64,000 nucleotides of DNA from assembly GCF_017874455.1 (NCBI RefSeq), contig NZ_JAGGLN010000003.1, forward strand, positions 290,235 through 354,234. The letters run 5' to 3'. Shown piece by piece: positions 29,160-42,122 of the stretch. The translations under genes were made by a program, and so were the position numbers. Numbering within the stretch: the first letter of the stretch is position 1; each line of letters starts with the position of its first letter. The stretch comes from Methanobacterium aggregans. Its GTDB lineage: Archaea; Methanobacteriota; Methanobacteria; Methanobacteriales; Methanobacteriaceae. The notes under the pieces were generated by a model that saw only the letters and a program-made list of their open reading frames with translations, did not search any database and was not told the DNA's origin.

Positions 29160-30509
29160 CTAAAACCAGCCCTTTGATTCTTTTAAAACATTTTCAACTA
29201 TCTGAACCGATGATCCAAGGTAGGTGTGGGGATCCATCATGGTGGAAATCTCCTCTTCACTCAGGTACTTCCTCACCTCATTGTTAGACGAAACAATTTC
29301 CTCTAAACCTGCATCCTTTGCGTATGCTTCAAGGGAACAGCTTCTAACAAGGGCATAAGCAGTTTGTTTTCCAGCACCTTTCCTTGTGAGTTCTGCCATG
29401 AACCTTTCAGCCATTACAAGTCCGTTTGTTATGTTAAGGTTCCGTTCTATGTTTTCAGGGTGGAAAACAAGGTTGTTGAAAAGTTTCAGTGAAAGTTTCA
29501 GTATGTAATCAGTTAACATGCAGGACTCTGGGAAGATTATTCTCTCACAGGAAGAATTTGTTAAGTCCCTTTCATGCCATAGTGGATTGTTCTGAAGTGC
29601 AGGTGCAACATAAGCCCTTATAACCCTTGAAATACCACAGATTCTCTCTGCAGTGATTGGGTTCATCTTGTGGGGCATGGTGCTTGATCCAACCTGTTTT
29701 TCAGGGTCAAAACTTTCACCAACTTCCTTGATCTCAGTTCTCTGAAGATTCCTTATCTCCAGGGCCATCTTCTCAAGGGTGCTTGCAGTGTTGGCAAGGC
29801 ACATAATGAACTCTGCATGAACATCCCTCTGAACAACCTGGTTTGAAATTAAAACAGGCTTCAGGTTGAGTATCTCAGAAACTTTTTGGTTGATGATGAA
29901 CCCATCTGTTCCAAGGGCTGCAGTTGTTCCAACAGCTCCTGTGAGCATACCCACGCAGATCCTGCCCCTGCACTCGTCCAGCCTTTCAACCTGTCTGTGG
30001 AGTTCATCTGCCCATATTGCAAATTTCATTCCGTAGGTTGTTGGAAGGGCGTGCTGACCATGGGTTCTTCCTATGCATACATTGGACTTGTTATCCTCTG
30101 CAAGTTTCAGAAGTGTCTGGGTCAATTCAATTATCCTTGACCTCAGTATGTCTATGGAGTCCCTGAAGAGCATGGACTGGGATGTGTCGATTATATCGTT
30201 GGATGTTGCGCCGAAGTGAACGTACTCTCCAGCATCTCCTTCACACACCTCTGCAAGTGCCTTAACAATGGAGGCAATGTCATGGTTGGTCTGCCTTTCA
30301 ATTTCAGACACTCTTTCTGATTTAACATATTCTGTGCTTGCTTTACGATTTATTTCGTCTGCAGCTTCTTTTGGAATGAGATCAAGCTGTGATTCAGCTT
30401 TAGCAAGTGCAGCTTCAACTTCAAGCATTTTTTGGAGTTTGTTGTCTGCTTCCCAGACTTTTCTCATCTCTTCTGTTCCGTACCTGTATTCAATGGGATG
30501 GATAGCCAT
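29160..30509 (-). CDS. purB: Adenylosuccinate lyase
   Basis: Acts twice in purine synthesis: splits SAICAR to AICAR and adenylosuccinate to AMP, releasing fumarate. Fumarase/ASL signatures are visible: FGATSNDIIDT, the TH of GRTHGQHALPTTYG, and the mobile loop GSSTMPHKMNPITAE. About 449 aa, the usual length. The ATG at 30509 (MAIHPIEYRYG) has GAGGA about eight bases upstream and matches the family start, so the six-residue longer form is rejected. Confidence 0.96.
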   Translation of the reverse strand: MAIHPIEYRYGTEEMRKVWEADNKLQKMLEVEAALAKAESQLDLIPKEAADEINRKASTEYVKSERVSEIERQTNHDIASIVKALAEVCEGDAGEYVHFGATSNDIIDTSQSMLFRDSIDILRSRIIELTQTLLKLAEDNKSNVCIGRTHGQHALPTTYGMKFAIWADELHRQVERLDECRGRICVGMLTGAVGTTAALGTDGFIINQKVSEILNLKPVLISNQVVQRDVHAEFIMCLANTASTLEKMALEIRNLQRTEIKEVGESFDPEKQVGSSTMPHKMNPITAERICGISRVIRAYVAPALQNNPLWHERDLTNSSCERIIFPESCMLTDYILKLSLKLFNNLVFHPENIERNLNITNGLVMAERFMAELTRKGAGKQTAYALVRSCSLEAYAKDAGLEEIVSSNNEVRKYLSEEEISTMMDPHTYLGSSVQIVENVLKESKGWF

Positions 30510-30691
30510 TTGTAATTCCTCTTTCAAAAATTTTATAAAAAAATTGTAGTGGTCTGGCCAGCAGGCTGATCTAAAAAAAGCTCAATCTGACCCTAATTAA
30601 ATTAATACATAGCTTTTTGGGCTTTTAAAATATTTAGATTGATCTAAATTCGAATAAATCTAGATTCAAATAAAAAAATGTGGATTCCAGT

Positions 30692-30853
30692 TTAGGAGTA
30701 GGAGTACCTGAGTGCAATGCACAGTGCAGCCAGAACAAGGGTCATGATAACAACCTGTTCTGGTGTGAGTTTAGGTCCCCTTGTTTCCTCATCGAAGTAC
30801 CTTACAAGACCGGCTCCGCTTGGTGGGAGAACTTTTTTATCTTTTTTAGCCAT
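30692..30853 (-). CDS. Sec61-beta / SecG preprotein translocase subunit
   Basis: A 53-aa protein easily missed. It has the Sec61-beta pattern: a Lys-rich cytosolic start (MAKKDKKVLPPSGAGLVRYF), the acidic DEETRGPKLTPEQV stretch, then a single C-terminal transmembrane helix (VVIMTLVLAALCIALRY). It would be part of the SecYE-beta protein-conducting channel. GGTGATTGTAT precedes the ATG. It lies upstream of purB on the same strand with a ~180-base gap. Confidence 0.92.
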   Translation of the reverse strand: MAKKDKKVLPPSGAGLVRYFDEETRGPKLTPEQVVIMTLVLAALCIALRYSYS

Positions 30854-31261
30854 ATACAATCACCGTAAAATTTTATCCATATTTCGTTTTTACAAACCTT
30901 TCATTCAATTTTTTCTGTTTTAAAATATTGGGTTCAAGCTTTATATATGCTTTTGATTATCAGCTTGGAAATAGGATAATATGGTAAAATATTCCCATGA
31001 CCAGACACTGTTTAAAAAAAGGAATTAAAACCTATTTAATTGTTTTAAATTCCATTAAATAGAATATTAACTTTTCAAATAAGATAATTATTATTAATTT
31101 CTTTTAATAAATGATTTTAAATATTAATAACTTATATTTTAATTATTAAATTGTTTTATATATCCTAAATATAATTATAAGTATTTTCAGGGTTTAAAAA
31201 TCTTTTTAGATTAATTTGCTTGTGGAATAAACAGACTTATAAATGATCTTGAACATAAAAT
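30854..31261. other. AT-rich divergent region
   Basis: The stretch between the Sec61-beta gene (minus) and the polC leader (plus). Bases 31010-31200 are almost pure A/T. A TATA box for the plus strand (TTATAAAT, 31237-31244) is clear. The minus-strand Sec61-beta promoter is probably near 30930-30950 (CTTTATATATGC on the plus-strand text). No gene was seen. Confidence 0.5.
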
Positions 31262-31507
31262 AAAAGGTGCTTATCTGGTGCCAGACATGCATTTGTTACG
31301 TATTTTTTTATAAAATGACATGAATTAAAGGCAGCATATTTCAGGGGCGACTCAGGCACCAGGATAACCAGACACAGAGTATATACACAAGAGTCAGTTC
31401 TTCTGCTGCATTAAATTCAAGCCGTAAATGTGCTTGATGAACTCTAATGAAATTGAAAAACTACCAAATTGAATAATAATACTTAAAAAAATTATCAAGG
31501 GACTGTT
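31262..31507 (+). ncRNA. Structured 5' leader or small RNA before polC
   Basis: The TATA box at 31237-31244 predicts transcription from about 31262-31268. Exactly there begins TTATCTGGTGCC (31271-31282), which pairs over 12 bp with GGCACCAGGATAA (31355-31367), leaving one bulged G. Each arm is followed by a copy of CCAGACA. This is the only GC-rich, base-paired stretch in a very AT-rich region. It could be a regulatory leader of the polC mRNA or a separate small RNA of 110-140 nt. Confidence 0.4.
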
Positions 31508-34822
<3,315 letters not shown>

Positions 34823-34897
34823 CAAAAATTTTCAATAAAAAAAGCTAATTAAAAAACTTTAAGAACTTTAAGGTCTTAATTAATATAAGGTGTTTAA

Positions 34898-37219
34898 ATG
34901 AGGGATGACTTAGAAATGAAGGATTCACGTGTTATTGCAGCACTTCCTACCAAGGCGCAAACATGTGTAATAAAAAACAACGGAATATTCGAAAGGTTCA
35001 GCCACGAGAAAATAGTTAGATCATGTCTCATGGTGGGTGCTCCCCTTTGGGCTTCTGAAAAAATTGCCTCATACGTTGCAAAAACAGCATACGATGGCAT
35101 ATCCACTGCAGAGATAAAGATACTGGTCTTCGACAATTTGAAGAGGGTAAATGAGGAGGTTGCAGATAAATATCTTGCAACGAACACTCTGCGTGTCAGG
35201 ACATCCAGGGATACAATAGAACCCTTCGATCAAAAGAAGATAGAGAAAACTCTGATTGTGGAGACGGAGGCTTCAGGTGAACTGGCCAGAAAAATAGCCA
35301 CACAAGTATGGAAAGAGCTTAAAAAACTGGATGTAGAATATTTAACCGCACCGATGATAAGGGAAATAGTGAACACAAAGCTCGTGGAAAACGGCCTTGA
35401 ATCGCTACGTAAAAAATACACAAGACTTGGTATACCTGTTTACAACATCACAAACCTCATAAAGAACGGTTCCAGGGACAACGCAAACATGATACACAAC
35501 CCTGAAACAGTTCACAAGTACGTTGCAGACGAAGCCCTCAAACAGTACGCACTTCTAAGTCTTCCAAACGAACTTGCAGATGCACACATGAGCGGGGACA
35601 TACACATACACGACCTGGAGTTCTTCGCAGGAAGACCATTAAACTGTCTTCAGCACGATATTAGAACCTTCATAAGGTACGGATTAAGGGTTGACGGTAC
35701 AGGAGACCACACCTCAGTTGCAGGACCTCCAAAACATATAGGAACCCTCATGAACCATACAGGGGAAATAATGCTGGCTGCACAGCAGAACATGAGTGGA
35801 GGTCAGTCAATGAGCCTGTGGAATGTCTTCGTGGCACCATTCGCCGCAGGACTTTCATACGATGAGATTAAACAGGCAGTTCAGATGCTCATCTACAACC
35901 TCAACATGGCCTACGCTGCAAGGGGCAGTCAGGTACCATTCACATCCATGAACCTGGAATTCACAGTTCCTGATTTCCTTAAAAATGAAACAGCCTACGG
36001 ACCAGGGGGTAAGGTTGTAGGGGTTTACGGTGATTTTGAGAATGAAACAAGGGCACTTGGAAGGGCATTTACAGAGGAACTTCTAAAGGGAGATTCAGAT
36101 GGAAAACCACATCTCTTCCCAAACACCATCTACGCCCTCAGGGACAAGGTTCTTAAGGGAGAATTTGAGGAAGACCTGCACCTCGTGCACGAACTCTCAG
36201 CCAAGTACGGAACAGCCTACTTCGCGAACATGCTCCCTGACTACAGGGGAGACATGGCCAACTACATGGGATGCAGAACCCAGCTGAACGATAACTGGAC
36301 AGGAGACTGGGACAAGGACTGCCTGAGAACAGGAAACCTTGCATACGTCACACTGAACCTTCCAAGGATAGCCTACAACTCAGGGGATGATGATGACGTC
36401 TTTGAATACCTAGATTCTTATATGGGCCTTGCAGAACAGGTTTTAATGCTCAGGAGAAGACAGTCACTCCACTGCCTTGATGACTACAACCTTCTACCAT
36501 TCTTGACCCAGGATGTGGATGGTGAAAGGTACTACAGGGTGGAGAATTCAACCATGTCCTTTGGATTTGTAGGACTCAACGAAATGCTCCTTGAACACTG
36601 CGGTAATGGAATAGAGGATGAAGATGCCAGAAACTTCGGATTGGACGTTATAAAATACATCAACAAACGTGCAGATGAACTTAAAAACGAAACAGGACTC
36701 AGATGGAGTGTTCTCCAGACACCTGCAGAGTCCACTGCCTACAGATTCGCAATGCTCGACAAGGAAAAATTCGGGGATAAAGCAATCACACAGGGAGATA
36801 CGGGTGCATACTACTACACCAACTCATCCCACGTACCTGTGAATGCAGATGTCTTGCTTCCTGAGAAAATAAGGATTGAAGAGAAATTCCACCCACTAAC
36901 GCTGGGAGGACACATATTCCACGCATTCATGGGAGAATCCTACGCAGACCCAGACTCACTCATGAGCCTCACCAACAAAATGGCTAAAAACTCCGACATA
37001 GGATTCTGGGCCTACAGCTCAGCAATGAGCTTCTGCATGAAATGCAAAAGCCTAATGAAAGGCCTTCAGGACCAGTGCGGAACCTGTGGGGAACAGAAAG
37101 AAGTTGAATGGTACGACAGAATAACCGGCTACGTTCAGCAGGTTGGAAGGTCCAAATCAGCTTCAGGCGGATGGAACCCTGGAAAGATGCAGGAATTAAG
37201 GGATAGGAAACGTTTCTGA
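34898..37219 (+). CDS. nrdD: Anaerobic ribonucleoside-triphosphate reductase
   Basis: Class III, glycyl-radical ribonucleotide reductase making dNTPs without oxygen. An N-terminal ATP-cone (about residues 20-110) for allosteric control precedes the ten-stranded barrel. The C-terminal zinc site (CMKCKS...CGTCGE, from about residue 712) is followed by RITGY, the likely glycyl radical region. No intein is present, unlike some archaeal homologs. The activase nrdG is not adjacent. AGGTG sits before the ATG. It lies 75 bases after polC, so replication and dNTP supply may be co-expressed. Confidence 0.94.
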   Translation: MRDDLEMKDSRVIAALPTKAQTCVIKNNGIFERFSHEKIVRSCLMVGAPLWASEKIASYVAKTAYDGISTAEIKILVFDNLKRVNEEVADKYLATNTLRVRTSRDTIEPFDQKKIEKTLIVETEASGELARKIATQVWKELKKLDVEYLTAPMIREIVNTKLVENGLESLRKKYTRLGIPVYNITNLIKNGSRDNANMIHNPETVHKYVADEALKQYALLSLPNELADAHMSGDIHIHDLEFFAGRPLNCLQHDIRTFIRYGLRVDGTGDHTSVAGPPKHIGTLMNHTGEIMLAAQQNMSGGQSMSLWNVFVAPFAAGLSYDEIKQAVQMLIYNLNMAYAARGSQVPFTSMNLEFTVPDFLKNETAYGPGGKVVGVYGDFENETRALGRAFTEELLKGDSDGKPHLFPNTIYALRDKVLKGEFEEDLHLVHELSAKYGTAYFANMLPDYRGDMANYMGCRTQLNDNWTGDWDKDCLRTGNLAYVTLNLPRIAYNSGDDDDVFEYLDSYMGLAEQVLMLRRRQSLHCLDDYNLLPFLTQDVDGERYYRVENSTMSFGFVGLNEMLLEHCGNGIEDEDARNFGLDVIKYINKRADELKNETGLRWSVLQTPAESTAYRFAMLDKEKFGDKAITQGDTGAYYYTNSSHVPVNADVLLPEKIRIEEKFHPLTLGGHIFHAFMGESYADPDSLMSLTNKMAKNSDIGFWAYSSAMSFCMKCKSLMKGLQDQCGTCGEQKEVEWYDRITGYVQQVGRSKSASGGWNPGKMQELRDRKRF

Positions 37220-37323
37220 TTCCCTTTTTTATTAATTATTTTTTTATTTTTCATTAATTTTAATTTATTAAATACTAGTTTCGTTTTTTTTAGCAATGAT
37301 TAAAACAAAAGAAGGATCTAAAA

Positions 37324-37779
37324 ATGCCAAACCACCAAACCTTCCTGCAGGAAGCCCTGAAAGAAGCCAAAAAAAGCCTGAAAGAGGGTGGAATCCCCAT
37401 AGGTGCAGTTCTCGTTGAAGATGGAAAGATCATCTCCAGGGGCCACAACCAGCTCATTCAGCACGGTTCCACAGTTCTCCACGGTGAAATGGACTGCATC
37501 GAGAATGCAGGCAGACTCAAAGGTGCAGATTACCGTAGATGCACACTCTACACAACCCTTTCGCCCTGTGAGATGTGTTCTGGCATGATAATCCTCTACA
37601 AAATCCCAATGGTTGTGATTGGAGAGAACGAAACTCTCAAAGGTCCCGAATCCCTTCTGAGGGAGAATGGTGTTGAGGTTTTGAACCTGAACCTTCCAGA
37701 GTGCAGGAAGCTCATGGAGGATTACATAGAAAACAATTCCAAGCTCTGGGATGAAGAGATGGAGAGGGTGGGGTACTGA
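37324..37779 (+). CDS. Cytosine deaminase-like zinc deaminase
   Basis: A 151-aa CDD/dCMP-deaminase superfamily enzyme. The zinc and proton-shuttle motifs are HGEMD (HxE) and SPCEMCSGM (PCxxC). The C-terminal part, MVVIGENETLKGPESLLRENGVEV, and the ending WDEEMERVGY, resemble fungal cytosine deaminase (Fcy1), making free-base deamination the best guess; guanine deaminase or TadA-like activity cannot be excluded. AAGGATC precedes the ATG. It is 104 bases after nrdD, consistent with pyrimidine salvage near dNTP synthesis. Confidence 0.83.
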   Translation: MPNHQTFLQEALKEAKKSLKEGGIPIGAVLVEDGKIISRGHNQLIQHGSTVLHGEMDCIENAGRLKGADYRRCTLYTTLSPCEMCSGMIILYKIPMVVIGENETLKGPESLLRENGVEVLNLNLPECRKLMEDYIENNSKLWDEEMERVGY

Positions 37780-38205
37780 AAGCCCAGTTTATTTTATAAT
37801 TACCTCTAAAAATTGTTTTTTTTAAATTTCGTTTTTATTATGCTAAAATGTTCCATGTCCCACTTTATCATGCCAACACATTCTCTTTTTTCATTCTTTG
37901 TGTTTTGTGAATGGTTACTTTTTTTGTTTATAAACAATTTTAATGTTTATATTACGTTATCTTACTTATTTAATCTGTTTTTATGCAGGAATCTGGGGTT
38001 GTTTTTATATTTTGGCCAGTATATTATGTGACTGTTTAATTTGAAAGTATTACTGCCTAGGGCTTCTATATTTTTTGTGGATTGATTTTATTCGCGTTAA
38101 TTGTCCGTATTTTGCGGATAAAATCCAAAGTTTTATTATTGTGAATGTATTATTCTGATTAGGATATAATATCCTGTTTATAACGAGCATGAAGGAGGTG
38201 AAAAT
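37780..38205. other. AT-rich intergenic region with hairpin
   Basis: The gap before a surface-protein gene. An imperfect stem (arms 38079-38095 and 38114-38127: TTTTATTCGC with GCGGATAAAA, plus TGGA/TCCA) lies about 80-125 bases before the start, and a perfect palindrome follows at 38161-38175. A 72-codon Phe/Leu-rich open frame at 37813-38031 lacks a ribosome site and is not accepted as a gene. Confidence 0.4.
38161..38175. promoter_or_regulatory. Palindrome upstream of surface protein gene
   Basis: AGGATATAATATCCT is a perfect 7+1+7 palindrome 31-45 bases before the ATG at 38206. It contains a TATA-like core, so a bound regulator would block the promoter. The gene's ribosome site GGAGGTGA lies just downstream. 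Confidence 0.4.
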
Positions 38206-39762
38206 ATGCGAAAACAAATAAAGCCTAAAGCACAAGTTATGTTCATTTTACTCACCATTTTTGCTATCATGGTTTCAATATCTAGTGTCAGTGCAGCTTC
38301 GACGGTTTATGTTAACGCAACAGGAGGTAATGACTCCAACATCGGAACCATTGACCATCCTTACCAGACGATAGCTCAAGGAATAAGCAGTGTTGATGAA
38401 AATGGAACAGTACACATCGCAGATGGAACCTACAGTGGAACAGGCAACACCAACATCACAATCAACAAAAACATGAATATCAACGGCCAAAGCCAGACAG
38501 GAACCATAATCAACGGAACAGACACCAACTGGATATTCCACATTAACAGTGGGGTTACTGCAACCATCACGAATTTAACACTAACTCAAGGTAATGCAAC
38601 TTCTTATGGCGGTGCTATTTATAATTATGGTACGTTAACCGTGACTAATTGTACATTCACCAACAACACAGCAACTTCTTTTGGTGGTGCTATTGAAAAT
38701 AGGGGTTCTCTGGTGGTTTATGGAAGCACATTCATAAAGAACATAGCAAATGGTGAAGGTGGTGGAGCCATTGATAATTGGAGTGATTCTACTACTGCTA
38801 CTTCTGTGGTTTCATTCAGCCAGTTCATTAACAACGGAGAGTGTTCTATATATGAAGATAGTGGTTCAGTGAGTGCTGATAATAACTGGTGGGGTTCTAA
38901 TAATCCAGTATGGGCAAATCTCATATCTGGAATGTCAAATCCTACACAATGGTTATACATGACAATGGAAGTCACACCAACCACTATCAACAACACACAG
39001 ACCAGTTTAGTCACAGTTAGCTTCAACAACTACTATAATGGTACTACAGTTACTCCATTCAATCCGAGCACAGGACACATCCCAGACGGAACACCTGTAA
39101 ATCTTACTAGTGCATTGGGAAGTTTCAATCCTGTAATAACCACAACTGTTAATGGTATTGCAACAGCATTGTTCACAGCAAACCAGACAGGAACCGGTAA
39201 TCTAAAAGCAGTTACGGATAATCAAACAGCTACAGAACTCTTAACAGTGAATCCAGCAGCATACTTGTACCTGAACGTTACAAGTTCCAAGGATAACCCA
39301 ACGGTGGGTGAAACATTCGTTTTAACCTACAAACTCAGTAACAGCGGACCAAACAATGCAACTAATGTAACGATGTCTTTCCAGGTACCATCTGGTTTGG
39401 AATTTGTAAGTGCAAGTGTTGATAACGGAACATGGAGTTACAACCCACTATACAGAACTGTAACTTGGAACCTAACTAACGTGGCTGTTGGAGACCCTTA
39501 TCTTTACCTCACGGTCAAGGCATTGGGAAGTGGAAGTTACACCATCATACCAACAATAACCTCAGACACATACAATAGAAACACAGAGCCACTAACACCG
39601 TTCACGGTCAACGTACAAGCACAAAACAATAGTAACGACAATACAGTGAACGCTGCATCAACAACAAAAACAGTTCCAATGCAACATACTGGTATGCCAA
39701 TAGCAGGACTTATAACGGCAATCCTTGCAATATTCGGTGGAATGTTACCAAGAAGAAAATAA
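38206..39762 (+). CDS. Secreted beta-helix adhesin-like protein
   Basis: A 518-aa cell-surface protein. It has an N-terminal signal peptide (hydrophobic FILLTIFAIMVSISSVSAAS, cleavage after Ala), then a right-handed beta-helix (about residues 35-230) opening with YVNATGGNDSNIGTIDHPYQ as in polymorphic outer-membrane/adhesin-like repeats. An Ig-like domain follows, then a DUF11-type beta domain (YLNVTSSKDNPTVGETF). A hydrophobic C-terminal segment ending GGMLPRRK probably anchors it to the membrane or pseudomurein wall. GGAGGTGA is upstream. Ligand unknown. Confidence 0.85.
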   Translation: MRKQIKPKAQVMFILLTIFAIMVSISSVSAASTVYVNATGGNDSNIGTIDHPYQTIAQGISSVDENGTVHIADGTYSGTGNTNITINKNMNINGQSQTGTIINGTDTNWIFHINSGVTATITNLTLTQGNATSYGGAIYNYGTLTVTNCTFTNNTATSFGGAIENRGSLVVYGSTFIKNIANGEGGGAIDNWSDSTTATSVVSFSQFINNGECSIYEDSGSVSADNNWWGSNNPVWANLISGMSNPTQWLYMTMEVTPTTINNTQTSLVTVSFNNYYNGTTVTPFNPSTGHIPDGTPVNLTSALGSFNPVITTTVNGIATALFTANQTGTGNLKAVTDNQTATELLTVNPAAYLYLNVTSSKDNPTVGETFVLTYKLSNSGPNNATNVTMSFQVPSGLEFVSASVDNGTWSYNPLYRTVTWNLTNVAVGDPYLYLTVKALGSGSYTIIPTITSDTYNRNTEPLTPFTVNVQAQNNSNDNTVNAASTTKTVPMQHTGMPIAGLITAILAIFGGMLPRRK

Positions 39763-39922
39763 ACCATAAACCTTTTTTTATTCTTTTTTTTAGTTTTTTA
39801 TCCCCTAATTCAACCTAATAATTCAATGTATTCATATTTCCTTCTTTAATCAGTATTTAAAGTGGATTGCCACGAATTTTACTGATGTAATGGATTATCA
39901 AAAAAGAAAAGAAATTAATGTT

Positions 39923-40633
39923 TTATATACTCGTCACCTTACCGCTTCCAGATATCTGCTGGGTCAGCTTAGGATTTCCAAGGTAGTTTACCTCTCCGGA
40001 ACCGCTTATCATAATGTTCAGCTGCTGCAGGGCGTAAACAATTGCTTTTCCTGATCCATTGATGTTAACAGATGCTGTGTTGCTTGTGAGGTTGGATCCA
40101 TTGTACTCTCCTGACCCTGAGATGGTCACATCCTGACTGTTAGCTTTGCCTGCTGCTGTAACACTTCCAGAACCTGATATCACCACTTTGAGTGTGTTTG
40201 CAGTCAGTCCGTTTATGGTATCGTTACCTGAACCGCTTATAGTCAGGGTTAAACTGTTCACGTTGAGTTTATCTGTCTGCACGGATCCTGAACCTGATGA
40301 ATCCACGCTGCTCAGGTCTTTAACTGTTACGTAAACATTCACGGGTTTTGTTGGCATCACAGTTGTCTGTCCAAGTCCCTGATCTATGGTCAGTCTGCTG
40401 TTGGACACAGCGGTTTTTATGTTGGGTATAACATTGTTTTCAGCCTCTATAACTAGGGATTCATTGGTTCCCTGCTTTATGAAAAGGTTTATATCTCCAT
40501 TCGTGCTTATCTGGTTGAAACCAGAAACATCCCTGGTCTGATTCACAACCTTTCCTGATCCTGTGCCAACGCATCCAGATGCCATGACAACAAGAATGAT
40601 CAATCCCAAAATTCCCAGGCCCATCTTTTTCAT
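39923..40633 (-). CDS. GIN-domain (DUF2807) lipoprotein
   Basis: A 236-aa exported lipoprotein. The signal ends in a lipobox-like ASGC near residue 21, so the protein is probably lipid-anchored. The rest is a head GIN domain (DUF2807): many short beta turns of the form SGSGxxxxxxL, which fold into a beta-solenoid (for example SSGSGSVQTDKLNVN). Function unknown in archaea; it may bind polysaccharide. GAGGTG lies before the ATG. Its leader and first codons have a decayed copy at 42223-42440. Confidence 0.88.
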   Translation of the reverse strand: MKKMGLGILGLIILVVMASGCVGTGSGKVVNQTRDVSGFNQISTNGDINLFIKQGTNESLVIEAENNVIPNIKTAVSNSRLTIDQGLGQTTVMPTKPVNVYVTVKDLSSVDSSGSGSVQTDKLNVNSLTLTISGSGNDTINGLTANTLKVVISGSGSVTAAGKANSQDVTISGSGEYNGSNLTSNTASVNINGSGKAIVYALQQLNIMISGSGEVNYLGNPKLTQQISGSGKVTSI

Positions 40634-40800
40634 AAAAACACCTCTTGAAATTATATTTCCACGGGATTCTTATTATAATTAGTTATTTTTATAATATTAA
40701 CTTTTTAAGGAATTAGAAATAAGATTGGACTTAAAGTGACTTATAAAGTAATTTTAACCAATAAAAATTAAAAATGGTATATTTAAATATCATAAAAAAC
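40628..40800. repeat. Duplicated leader/promoter, copy 1
   Basis: The start codon, ribosome site and ~165 bases upstream of the GIN lipoprotein gene are repeated at 42271-42440 in the same orientation. The first 26 bases are identical, and further blocks such as GATTCTTATTATAAT, ATTGGACTTAAA and CATAAAAATTAAAAA match with small changes. Confidence 0.8.
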
Positions 40801-41111
40801 TTTAGCCCTCTATAAAGGCCATATCAATAATGATTAAACCAGTTAATATGCTTTAAGTTGAAAAAACTTTTCTCATTTAGTTTTTTATAATAAAAATCAA
40901 AGATTTAAGTTGATAATCCTTTTTAGAATACTTTACTTGGGTTATCAGTGATTATAATAATGTTGTTGGCTTATTTTTAATTCCAAATCAATGAACTTGA
41001 AGATTCATCGATATGTTTAAATAATCATTTCGTCTAATTAGTGTTTATGATTCCTTTGGGATCTAATATTAAAATTGAAAAAGATTATTAAAAATTGAAA
41101 GGGAGATTTAA
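40634..41111. other. Divergent intergenic region
   Basis: About 480 very AT-rich bases between the lipoprotein (minus) and PKD protein (plus) genes. It holds both promoters and copy 1 of the duplicated leader. No gene or structured RNA was recognised in 40800-41100. Confidence 0.4.
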
Positions 41112-42122
41112 ATGCAGAAAAATATGATTTGTTTGGCACTTCTATGTGCTACTGTGGTCATGTTCAGTGGGGCTGTTGCAGCGGCCGATATGCCGTCTGC
41201 CAACTTCACGAGCAACGTGACCAGTGGGACGGCACCTTTGAGTGTGCAGTTCAACGACACATCCAACAACACACCAACCAGTTGGAACTGGGACTTCGGT
41301 GATGGGAACACCAGCACTGAGCAGAACCCAAGACACACCTACACAAAAACAGGAAAATACACTGTCAAATTGACATCAGCCAATGTAAACGGTAACAACA
41401 CAGTAACCAAGACCAATTACATCAGTGTTTTGAATACTATTGGTGTTGGAGTTAACGTTCCTGGTGGATGGTACAACCGTAATCAGACCATTGTTCTGAA
41501 TGCGACTGATGCTAACGGCACCAAAATTTACTACACAACCAATGGTTCAGTTCCTACAACCAGCAGTACACTGTACACGGGCCCAATTACGATCGGTAAC
41601 ACTACCACACTTAAGTATATGGCTGTGGATGCTGCAAACAGTACCAGTCAGGTTTACACTCAGGTGTATACCATTGATATTGTGGCTCCTGTAGTAAATG
41701 CTGTTCCTAAGAGTGGATCCTATGTTTCTCCACTGAGAGTGGTTTTCTATGCCAATGAGTGGGCCGTTGTTTACTACACACTGGATGGTACGGATCCAAC
41801 AACCAGGGGTATCCTGTACAATGGTTCTCTTGTTCTCGGAACTTCTAAGACTTTGAAGTACGTTGGTGTTGATTTTGCAGGGAATGTTGCTTCTGTTGTA
41901 ACAGAGAACTACAAGATTTACAAGGCAATGAAGTACCGCAGCACAGTTAAGGTACGCTACAAGGGATGGTACAAATCTTACTACTACAAGACCTACAAGC
42001 ACTGGTACAGATCTCATGGTAAGTTGAAGTGCTCAGTAACACGTAAGTTAGCTTACAAGTGGAAGTACGGCTGGACGTACAAGTACGTGACAAAAACAGG
42101 AACCAAATATGTGTTAACCTAA
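41112..42122 (+). CDS. Secreted PKD / chitobiase-like repeat protein
   Basis: A 336-aa surface protein. Residues 1-25 are a signal peptide (AVAAADM cleavage region). A PKD domain follows, with the hallmark WNWDFGDGNTS and HTYTKTGKYTVKL (about residues 28-100). Two chitobiase/beta-hexosaminidase C-terminal-like domains come next: KIYYTTNGSVPTTSSTLYTG and VYYTLDGTDPTTRGILYNGS. The last ~60 residues are an unusual Lys/Tyr/Trp-rich tail. No membrane anchor is seen, so the basic aromatic tail may attach it to the cell wall (inference). GGGAGATTTAA precedes the ATG. Confidence 0.85.
   Translation: MQKNMICLALLCATVVMFSGAVAAADMPSANFTSNVTSGTAPLSVQFNDTSNNTPTSWNWDFGDGNTSTEQNPRHTYTKTGKYTVKLTSANVNGNNTVTKTNYISVLNTIGVGVNVPGGWYNRNQTIVLNATDANGTKIYYTTNGSVPTTSSTLYTGPITIGNTTTLKYMAVDAANSTSQVYTQVYTIDIVAPVVNAVPKSGSYVSPLRVVFYANEWAVVYYTLDGTDPTTRGILYNGSLVLGTSKTLKYVGVDFAGNVASVVTENYKIYKAMKYRSTVKVRYKGWYKSYYYKTYKHWYRSHGKLKCSVTRKLAYKWKYGWTYKYVTKTGTKYVLT

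Noticed and set aside
31010..31260. Replication origin next to polC
   Set aside because: The DNA is AT-rich but no Orc1/Cdc6 gene or repeated origin-box-like motif was seen, so there is no support beyond composition.
37813..38031. 72-codon hydrophobic open frame
   Set aside because: No ribosome site, Phe/Leu-rich composition expected from T-rich DNA, and no similarity to any known family.
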